Assembly: GCA_003233295.1 (NCBI GenBank)
Contig: QILJ01000031.1
Span: forward strand, 1-13,776
Length of the DNA: 13,776 bases
Origin: Ignavibacteria bacterium
GTDB lineage: Bacteria > Bacteroidota > Ignavibacteria > Ignavibacteriales > Melioribacteraceae
Direction of reading: 5' to 3'
A program made the translations under genes and the position numbers. The notes beneath the pieces were generated by a model, which made no database searches, was not told the DNA's origin, and worked only from the letters and a program-made list of their open reading frames with translations. The stretch's first letter is position 1. Each line of letters starts with the position of its first letter. Shown in pieces: positions 7,855 to 13,776 of this stretch.

Positions 7855-8915
7855 TACTTCATTATTTTTTCCATCTTAAAAAACCTTTTTGCCGCATCAT
7901 CTCCGCCTCCACTTGGATGACATGAATAACACGCATTACTTTCATAAACATATCCACCAACTTCTCTATGTTTATTATCGGTATCCGCTTGATTATGTTC
8001 ATGACAAGTAAGGCATGAAAAAACAGTATAGTCGTTTCCGTTAGTATGACAATCTGAACAATTGCTCCATGCTTCTCTATGGCTGCCAGAATAGATGGGG
8101 AAGAACTTATTATCATGATCGAATGTTGCCGGTGTCCACCCGTCAATAGTATGACACAATTGGCAATCATGAGAGAAGCCAAGAGCAGTATGTGAAGGAT
8201 TTGTTGTTTCATTATAGTTATTTTGATGACAACTGTAACAATCCGGTGATAACCCAGCAAAGCCATCTTGACTATGACATTCATAACAATCTGTAATTGC
8301 ATGTCCACCGGTAAGAGGGAAGAAATCATGCACAATCCCTGCTCCTATCCAAGAGGGATAACTCTGGTTATGACATTCGGTACAATCCGTGGAATAATTT
8401 GCACTGACATGATCTGGATTTTTTGCAGACAGATAATTGTCCATATGACAATCACTGCATTCAACACCCAGAGGTTGAAAATTCAATAGTGAATTAGATA
8501 CATGACATTCACTGCAGTCCGATGTTTGGTGTGAGCCGAGAAGCGGGAATCTGCTCATTCTATGAATTCGTAAAATATCGCTTACAATCCAGCTAGTTGT
8601 TGTATGGCAGTTTGCACAATCAAAACCGACAGAATTTTCATGCACATCTGTATGACAACTTTCACAATCGGTAGATGTGTTCTTAAATTTAAGATCAGTA
8701 TGACATGATGAACAATTTACATCTATATGCTGCCCAAATAATTTAAACTTTGTTGAGCTGTGATCAAATTTAATTTTGTTCTTATCAATCTTCCAACTTT
8801 CTGTTGTGTGACAGAGTAAACAGTCAAGTTCAAAATCCTTTCCGTGAGGAGAATCTTGCCCAAACAATTGAATAGCACTAATAAACAGTAATACTACAAG
8901 TGACAGCTTTTGCAT
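7854..8915 (-). CDS. Periplasmic 13-heme cytochrome c
   Basis: Electron-carrying multiheme cytochrome. Signal peptide at residues 1-20 (ends LFGQ); no lipobox cysteine. CXXCH motifs start at residues 32, 68, 84, 100, 134, 153, 178, 210, 226, 251, 286, 301 and 329. After the first heme the protein falls into four units of about 66-79 residues. Each opens with an H-x-F-x-L-x-G-x-H-like element (near 50, 116, 195 and 265) and carries three hemes, the same module as in the 20-heme neighbour. The extra histidines are likely distal ligands for bis-His hemes. The short Gly- and Lys-rich tail (335-353) is heme-free. The ATG overlaps the end of the 20-heme gene by 22 bases, and the stop overlaps the beta-barrel start. 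It is the best candidate to dock in or on the barrel, but whether it is periplasmic or exported is not visible. Confidence 0.92.
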   Translation of the reverse strand: MQKLSLVVLLFISAIQLFGQDSPHGKDFELDCLLCHTTESWKIDKNKIKFDHSSTKFKLFGQHIDVNCSSCHTDLKFKNTSTDCESCHTDVHENSVGFDCANCHTTTSWIVSDILRIHRMSRFPLLGSHQTSDCSECHVSNSLLNFQPLGVECSDCHMDNYLSAKNPDHVSANYSTDCTECHNQSYPSWIGAGIVHDFFPLTGGHAITDCYECHSQDGFAGLSPDCYSCHQNNYNETTNPSHTALGFSHDCQLCHTIDGWTPATFDHDNKFFPIYSGSHREAWSNCSDCHTNGNDYTVFSCLTCHEHNQADTDNKHREVGGYVYESNACYSCHPSGGGDDAAKRFFKMEKIMK

Positions 8916-10477
8916 GTTATATCTTTAAATTTATATTTTACAATTTTATTGTCGTTAATAATTTCTTCTTTATGACACTTATTACATGATAAGTTTTTAT
9001 GCGAACCATCAAGTTTGAACCTTGCTTGATCATGATCAAAATTTACAGCACTCCAATCATTTGGTGAATGACATTTGGAACAATCATTCAAGTAGTCTGC
9101 TTCAAACTGATCATTATGCTGATCTTTATGACAAGTTTTACAATCGTGAGATAATTTACTAAAAATAAATGATTGTTGATTATCAATAAAATGACAATTA
9201 CTACATTTTACTTTTTCGTGCTTCCCTATCAATTTAAATTCTGTTTTATCGTGATCAAAATTAACTTTATCCCAAGAACCAGAATTATGACATTTCACAC
9301 AAAGTCCTTTTTCATCACTATATTTTAAGATCAAATCCCCATGAATATTTTCGTGGCAAGTGATGCATTCAGTATTTTTAAAAGTAAATGTCCACTTAGA
9401 ATCGTTTAGATGACATTTGCCGCAGGGTACAGCAAGGTGTCCGCCAAGAAGTGCGAACTTTGTTTTTGAATGCTTATCCAATGTGAAATGCGAAGGAGTA
9501 AAACTGCTCTCAGTATGGCAGACTGAACAATCCTGCTGAATGCCGTTTTTTGTAAATTCACCTTTATGGTAATCTGTATGACAATCATAGCAGTTTTTAG
9601 ATTTCAACTTTACCGAAACACCTTTAATATGACACTGGTTGCATTTCAAATTGTTGTGAGCATCTTTTAAAATGAATCCGGTTTTTGAATGATCAAACTT
9701 CTTATCATTTTTTATAGATTTAAATGATTGTGTTGTATGACACTGCGTACAATTGTCTCCAAATTTTCCCAAGTGAATATCTTTATGACAGTCGATACAT
9801 TGACCAAACTTCGCAATCCTGAAGTTCTGAAATTCTTTGCCATTCCTCTTACCAATATTATGGCACTGTTCACATTTTATATTTTTGTGAGCCCCGGTTA
9901 ATTTGAACTTGGTTTCAGCATGATTAAATCCGGCAGTTGGTCTCCACTTCTCTGTGTTGTGGCAGCTTTGGCAATTTGAATTTTTCAAAGTCCCTTGATG
10001 ATAATCCTCATGACAGCTTTGGCAATTCTGCTGTAAACCTAGATAAGTATCTTTTCTATCTTTTAATTCCTTCGACTTAATAAATTTTGATTGATGGCAT
10101 GATTCACATTTGATTTTTTTATGCTTTCCTTTTAGTGTAAAGCCTGTTAAAGTATGATCGAATATTTTTTTATTGAATCTTATAATTGTAAAATCTCTGC
10201 CGAAATGTTCTCCATGACATTTTACACATTCTTTATTCTTAACTTCTGATGACGAATGATATCCCTTATTAGAATTTATCAGTTGGTTTATTTCAGTATG
10301 ACAATCCAAGCATTTTTTATTTTCTACTTTGTCTCCTAAAATATGACATTTGGTGCAGTGGCTTATTCCTTCCAATGATTTATGCGCAGATGTAAGATCT
10401 CCAGGTGAGATTTGTGCCCACAGAATATTAATAAAACTTAGGAGAAAGAATAATATTTTAATAATTTTTATCATCAT
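8894..10477 (-). CDS. Periplasmic 20-heme cytochrome c with repeated three-heme modules
   Basis: A long heme wire. Signal peptide at about 1-22 (ends LWAQ). CXXCH motifs start at residues 41, 56, 84, 124, 152, 169, 202, 227, 243, 279, 296, 317, 352, 371, 393, 425, 446, 466, 498 and 522. After a three-heme head there are six modules of about 75 residues. Each begins F-D/N-H-x3-T-x-F-x-L-x-G-x-H-x4-CXXCH (near 106, 184, 261, 334, 407 and 480), then has a second CXXCH usually followed by H-x-G, then a third. The last module lacks its third heme and ends at CKSCHL. The protein is lysine-rich, suggesting a positively charged surface. Two ATGs in tandem (10472-10477) offer the start; the first is taken. 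It begins five bases after the flavoprotein stop, so it is in the same operon. No membrane anchor beyond the signal peptide is seen. Confidence 0.93.
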   Translation of the reverse strand: MMIKIIKILFFLLSFINILWAQISPGDLTSAHKSLEGISHCTKCHILGDKVENKKCLDCHTEINQLINSNKGYHSSSEVKNKECVKCHGEHFGRDFTIIRFNKKIFDHTLTGFTLKGKHKKIKCESCHQSKFIKSKELKDRKDTYLGLQQNCQSCHEDYHQGTLKNSNCQSCHNTEKWRPTAGFNHAETKFKLTGAHKNIKCEQCHNIGKRNGKEFQNFRIAKFGQCIDCHKDIHLGKFGDNCTQCHTTQSFKSIKNDKKFDHSKTGFILKDAHNNLKCNQCHIKGVSVKLKSKNCYDCHTDYHKGEFTKNGIQQDCSVCHTESSFTPSHFTLDKHSKTKFALLGGHLAVPCGKCHLNDSKWTFTFKNTECITCHENIHGDLILKYSDEKGLCVKCHNSGSWDKVNFDHDKTEFKLIGKHEKVKCSNCHFIDNQQSFIFSKLSHDCKTCHKDQHNDQFEADYLNDCSKCHSPNDWSAVNFDHDQARFKLDGSHKNLSCNKCHKEEIINDNKIVKYKFKDITCKSCHL

Positions 10478-10482
10478 TTATG

Positions 10483-11805
10483 TTACAACATTGCTTCACC
10501 ATGCCTCATGGTAATTTTAATTCCAACATGTTCAAGAAACTTTGTCGGAATTTCACCTCCAATAAAAATATAAACAAGTTCATTCTCTACGTTTATTGTT
10601 TCCTCATTATTTATTTTCAGTTCTACAGAATCGTCCAATATTCTTGTTACAGTAGAATTATATAGCATATTGATCGAGTTGTTTTCAATTCTATCACTAA
10701 TCCTTTCCAGATTCTTTGGTTTGATTCTGTTGAAACTTCCGTTCCTATAAGAAAGAGTGACATTATTATCCTCGTCCGAAAGTATCATTGCAGCTTCAAC
10801 AGCAGAATCGCCGCCGCCAACAACCAGTATATTTTTATTATGGATCAGTTCCGGCTCGAGTAAACGATATGCAACTTTTTCCTTTCCTTCGCCGGGTACG
10901 CCTAATTTTCTCGGTGTGCCCCTTCTGCCGATAGCTAAGATAACCTTTTTTGTAGTGTATTCATTCTTAGTAGAAATAACTTTGAATGTATTATTAAACT
11001 TCTGAATTTCATTTACTTTCTCATTTTCACTCACGGATATATTATTTAATTCTAAGACTTTTAACCATATGTCGAGCAATTCTGATTTTGATGTCTCAAC
11101 CAGCTTAAGTTTTCCATACAACGGCAGATCCATTGGTGAGGTCATTACAATTTTTGCACGGGGAAAAGTAAAAACTGTTCCGCCTAGGGAATCTTGTTCC
11201 AGCGTTAAAAATCTTAATCCATTTTTCTTCGCTTGCAGCGATGCCGAGATTCCCGCCGGACCAGAACCTACAATAATTAGATCATAATCTGCTTTCCCAC
11301 TTTTATCCAAAGTCTTTGTTAAATTATCAACAGCCTGTTTTCCTTGTTCAACTGCATTTTTGATCAACCCCATCCCGCCAATTTCACCGGCAATAAAAAT
11401 TCCAGGTATGCTCGTTTCAAAATTCGGATTAACATGAGGGAGCTGAACGCCTCTTTGTTCAGTTCCAATATGCAGGGAAATAGCGCCTACGGGGCAGGCA
11501 ATAAAACAAGCGCTATGCCCAACACAGCGCGAAGCATTTATCGTTGTTGCCTTACCATTCCGTATGCCTAGCACATCCTTTTCGGGACAAGCTCTGATGC
11601 ATGCCCCGCTTTTGATGCACAAGTTAACATCAACGACCGGATGCAGTGAAACGGGTTCATGAGTCCCCATCTTTTTTGCTTTCTTGATCTTTTCCTCAAC
11701 AATTTTAGATTCCTTTTTCTGTTTATGTATATACATGTAAAAGATAAAAATAAAAAGAACCCCGACAGATCCATAGATCATTATATTTTCAAGTAATACT
11801 TCCAT
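10483..11805 (-). CDS. Membrane-anchored ferredoxin-like/FAD-NAD(P) oxidoreductase
   Basis: Probable cytoplasmic electron input for the operon. One N-terminal helix (about 6-26) is followed by a strongly basic stretch, placing the rest in the cytoplasm. A ferredoxin-like domain has two motifs, C63-x5-C69-x3-C73-P and C94-x5-C100-x3-C104-P; the second Cys of the usual CXXCXXCXXXCP is Ser66 in one and His97 in the other. A GIFIAGEIGG-containing segment (about 125-160) follows. Next comes an FAD Rossmann fold with GSGPAG (180-185) and a LGGT element (207-210), and an NAD(P) fold with VVGGGDSA (328-335). The end lies near the IFIGGEIPT motif (413-421). The flavin part is thioredoxin-reductase-like but has no CXXC active site. 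The closing FAD-domain segment sits ahead of the first Rossmann fold, as in a circular permutation. Its start is three bases after the stop of the upstream membrane gene. Donor and direction are not shown by sequence. Confidence 0.88.
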   Translation of the reverse strand: MEVLLENIMIYGSVGVLFIFIFYMYIHKQKKESKIVEEKIKKAKKMGTHEPVSLHPVVDVNLCIKSGACIRACPEKDVLGIRNGKATTINASRCVGHSACFIACPVGAISLHIGTEQRGVQLPHVNPNFETSIPGIFIAGEIGGMGLIKNAVEQGKQAVDNLTKTLDKSGKADYDLIIVGSGPAGISASLQAKKNGLRFLTLEQDSLGGTVFTFPRAKIVMTSPMDLPLYGKLKLVETSKSELLDIWLKVLELNNISVSENEKVNEIQKFNNTFKVISTKNEYTTKKVILAIGRRGTPRKLGVPGEGKEKVAYRLLEPELIHNKNILVVGGGDSAVEAAMILSDEDNNVTLSYRNGSFNRIKPKNLERISDRIENNSINMLYNSTVTRILDDSVELKINNEETINVENELVYIFIGGEIPTKFLEHVGIKITMRHGEAML

Positions 11806-11808
11806 AGC

Positions 11809-12681
11809 TTAAAAAATCCACCTAGAACCAAATGCTAATGTGATAGCAACATGGACAACCATAATTACAAGCATTAAAATTGCGAATGGGAAATGAATAA
11901 TATGCCAATAGCTGAATAATTTTTGAGTCGTTTTTAAAAGTGATAAACGGCGGTTTAATTTTAATTTTGCTTTACACATTTTTTTAACTTCTCTAATATT
12001 TTTACGGGGGACATTACTTTTCTTTAAGCTTATTGTAATTTCGTTGAGAGCGCTTCTATCCTCCCAAAAACCTTTGATCATAATAGGAAGTAAACTCAAT
12101 ATATTTATCGCCTGGCTTTCGTTACCTGAATAGTTATCGAGCCTATTAATAATAGAGTCATCCAAATTATATTTTTGTCGTAATTGGTGACTGAGATCAT
12201 AATTTAGCTCTCTGCTTTCTTCAAAACTTAATTCAACACCGTCAATAGAACGCGGCATTTGAAGATAAATATATCGACCAATTATTCCGCTGAGCACAAC
12301 TGCTACCATACTCCAAAAGCTTATTGAAACGATTCCCCCGAATTTGAATGCTGTATGAAATAATATCAGAAGTGGACCAAGTGTGCATAGGAATATGTGA
12401 AATTCAAGCCAATGTTTCAATAATCCCAACCGAGCAAATCGTTTCACCCTTTTTCTTATAACATAGCTGGTAACTCCAATCAATAACAAAAGTGTTCCAA
12501 TAATTCCATAACCATGTCCTATACTTCCGCTAGGTTTAAGCGATCTATAATCTTCGTGAAAAAATCTTTCGGTTAAAGGTGTGGTGTAAAAATCATACCC
12601 TATGAAAATAATTACACCTAAGGTAGCTAAAATGATAACAATAAATAATGAGATGTATATCGCATGAACTCTACTAGTCAA
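11809..12681 (-). CDS. Five-helix membrane protein, probable diheme cytochrome b
   Basis: First gene of the minus-strand operon. Hydrophobic helices are seen at about 8-28, 55-75, 92-112, 117-140 and 258-282. Helix 3 has H95 and H109, and helix 5 has H263 and H277, each pair with 13 residues between. This is the spacing of bis-His hemes stacked across the membrane in cytochrome b, b561 and ferric-reductase-like proteins. H56, H90 and H260 are further candidates. A charged region of about 115 residues (141-257), lysine/arginine-rich near its end, lies between helices 4 and 5 and is probably cytoplasmic. The start is a TTG at 12679-12681 with AAGG six bases before it; an in-frame TAA nearby (12694-12696) prevents a much longer start. 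Next to the flavoprotein and the 20-heme cytochrome, the likely job is electron transfer across the inner membrane. I do not recognise the exact family. Confidence 0.75.
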   Translation of the reverse strand: MTSRVHAIYISLFIVIILATLGVIIFIGYDFYTTPLTERFFHEDYRSLKPSGSIGHGYGIIGTLLLLIGVTSYVIRKRVKRFARLGLLKHWLEFHIFLCTLGPLLILFHTAFKFGGIVSISFWSMVAVVLSGIIGRYIYLQMPRSIDGVELSFEESRELNYDLSHQLRQKYNLDDSIINRLDNYSGNESQAINILSLLPIMIKGFWEDRSALNEITISLKKSNVPRKNIREVKKMCKAKLKLNRRLSLLKTTQKLFSYWHIIHFPFAILMLVIMVVHVAITLAFGSRWIF

Positions 12682-12883
12682 AATCAGCCTTCGTTAGACT
12701 ATCTATAATAAGATAAAATGTTTCTTTTGTAAATATACTATATTTATCACCAAAATGGTTGTTTTTTAAAAACAGCAACAGGTTCAACACTAAAGTGTGC
12801 CAATATTTTCACTCAAAAAATATTTAAATAGTGTTTCTATTTTAATATATTATAAAACCGAATAACAACTTTAAGCTACCACA
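12682..12883. promoter_or_regulatory. Divergent intergenic promoter region
   Basis: About 200 very AT-rich bases between the minus-strand redox operon and nhaA; both promoters must lie here unless transcription enters from outside. An imperfect inverted repeat at 12758-12779 (GTTG and CAAC arms around a T-run and A-run) could be an operator. TATTATA near 12848-12854 could be a -10 box for nhaA. On the minus strand TATATTTA (near 12730-12740) resembles the Bacteroidota -7 element TAnnTTTG with one mismatch. No clear FNR-type site was found. All these are weak matches. Confidence 0.35.
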
Positions 12884-13776
12884 ATGAAAAAAGTAACAGA
12901 ACCAAGATCAGCTTTCCAAGAATTTTTCGAATCAGAATCTTCCTCGGGTATTCTTTTAATTGTTGTAACAATTATCGCTCTAATTGTAGCTAATTCACCG
13001 TTAAATGAATTATACACTAGTATACTGCATGCAAAATTTTCCATTGGGTTCCCCGGCGCAATGGTAGATATGTCGGTACATCATTGGATAAACGACGGGC
13101 TGATGGCAATATTTTTTCTGGTTATCGGTCTTGAAATCAAAAGAGAGCTTGTCAGCGGTGAGTTATCAAATTTCAGATCGGCTATTCTGCCTATTGTTGC
13201 AGCAATAGGGGGAGCAGTTATTCCGGCTGGAATATTCCTTCTGTTTAACTCAGGTAATGAATTCCAAAATGGCTGGGGAATTACAATGGCAACGGATATT
13301 GCATTTGCCGTTGGTATACTCACCATTCTTGGCTCACGTATCCCGCTCTGGGCAAAGGTTTTTCTATCAGCTCTCGCTGTGGTGGATGATCTTATAGCTG
13401 TTTTAGTGATTGCAATTTTTTACACTGCCGATATAAATATCACCGCCCTTCTGATTGCCGGGTTAAGCTTGATCGGGTTAGGAATTCTAAGTTGGAGGAA
13501 CGTTTCTTCTCTGGCTCCTTATCTTTTTTTTGGAATGATCCTATGGTTTGCAATTTTGACATCAGGCGTTCATGCTACAATAGCCGGCGTTCTTTTGGGA
13601 TTCATGATCCCGATATCTAGAAAAGAGAAGGATGAAACACTGGCAGAAAAAGCAGTTGAAGGCGTTACTCTATTTAAAAGATCATTCGATAAAAGTACTG
13701 ACAAAGAGAAAAAGGAAATAAAATCAGAAGCTCTGAATTTTTTAGAGGATATAATTGTAAAAGCAGAATCTCCACT
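12884..13776 (+). CDS. nhaA: Na+/H+ antiporter NhaA, 5' part (runs off the window)
   Basis: Inner-membrane sodium/proton antiporter for pH and sodium homeostasis. The frame opens at ATG 12884 and stays open for 297 complete codons to the window end, so the 3' end is missing (the E. coli protein has 388 residues). Recognisable elements are the N-terminal FESESSSGILLI segment, the HHWINDGLMAIFFLVIGLEIKREL block (about 66-89), ATDIAFAVGILTILGSRIP with D138 (136-154), and VVDDL with the twin aspartates D168-D169 that carry the transported ions in the E. coli enzyme (D163-D164). The charged region from about 250 onward is a cytoplasmic loop seen in longer NhaA homologues. It is divergent from the redox operon and probably independent of it, although sodium cycling could be linked to respiration. 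Confidence 0.95.
   Translation, partial: MKKVTEPRSAFQEFFESESSSGILLIVVTIIALIVANSPLNELYTSILHAKFSIGFPGAMVDMSVHHWINDGLMAIFFLVIGLEIKRELVSGELSNFRSAILPIVAAIGGAVIPAGIFLLFNSGNEFQNGWGITMATDIAFAVGILTILGSRIPLWAKVFLSALAVVDDLIAVLVIAIFYTADINITALLIAGLSLIGLGILSWRNVSSLAPYLFFGMILWFAILTSGVHATIAGVLLGFMIPISRKEKDETLAEKAVEGVTLFKRSFDKSTDKEKKEIKSEALNFLEDIIVKAESP

Noticed and set aside
7862..8335. Open frame of 157 codons on the minus strand in another frame
   Set aside because: It overlaps the 13-heme cytochrome, whose frame has 13 regular CXXCH motifs; the overlapping translation has no domain, signal or sensible composition.
9026..9039. Perfect FNR-type palindrome TTGAT-CATG-ATCAA
   Set aside because: It lies inside the 20-heme gene and is produced by codons for the repeated F-D-H-D-Q motif; near copies occur wherever that motif repeats, so it is coding, not regulatory.
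10480..11571. Several plus-strand open frames of 61-82 codons
   Set aside because: All are antisense to the ferredoxin/FAD oxidoreductase gene and lack any family resemblance.
13081..13326. Minus-strand open frame of 81 codons
   Set aside because: It is antisense to NhaA coding sequence with its ion-binding motifs; a shadow frame.

Overview
This AT-rich window (roughly one third G+C by eye, not computed) reads as a respiratory and extracellular-electron-transfer locus of a Gram-negative bacterium. It carries two gene blocks that converge tail to tail, plus the start of an unrelated antiporter gene. I count 49 covalent heme c motifs in four proteins: 48 CXXCH and one CXXXCH. Gene order (Rieske then b6-type cytochrome b), weak Shine-Dalgarno sites, an outer-membrane beta-barrel and AT richness fit the Ignavibacteria/Chlorobi side of the Bacteroidota/FCB group. 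That placement is an inference, not a measurement.

Plus-strand block, 45-6227. It holds (1) an ImcH-like seven-heme NapC/NirT-family inner-membrane quinol dehydrogenase; (2) a protein of about 17 membrane segments resembling DUF2339; (3) a Rieske iron-sulfur protein; (4) a b6-type cytochrome b that also carries the subunit IV half; and (5) a nine-heme cytochrome c anchored by a C-terminal membrane helix. Genes 3-5 look like a quinol:cytochrome c oxidoreductase in which a multiheme cytochrome replaces cytochrome c1 or f. Two single-base homopolymer lesions interrupt this block. One T is missing from a T run near 4624 in cytochrome b, and one extra A lies near 4988 in the signal-peptide codons of the nonaheme gene. 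Correcting each restores a complete, family-like protein.

Minus-strand block, 12681 down to 6250, five genes with gaps or overlaps of 1-22 bases. In transcription order: a five-helix membrane protein with two H-x13-H pairs (probable diheme b); a membrane-anchored protein with a ferredoxin-like domain followed by an FAD/NAD(P) flavoprotein whose FAD domain looks circularly permuted; a 20-heme periplasmic cytochrome; a 13-heme cytochrome; and an outer-membrane beta-barrel. The two large cytochromes are built from the same roughly 75-residue three-heme module, six copies and four copies. The simplest model is a wire from NAD(P)H or ferredoxin in the cytoplasm through the b-heme protein and periplasmic hemes to a porin-cytochrome exit, or the reverse for electron uptake. 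No extracellular terminal cytochrome is seen in the window.

Right edge, 12884-13776: the 5' three quarters of nhaA, divergent from the minus-strand block and cut by the window end. Non-coding stretches over 150 bases are 1566-1748, with a hairpin and an FNR/CRP-like palindrome, and 12682-12883, a divergent promoter region. No tRNA, rRNA, CRISPR array or insertion sequence was seen.
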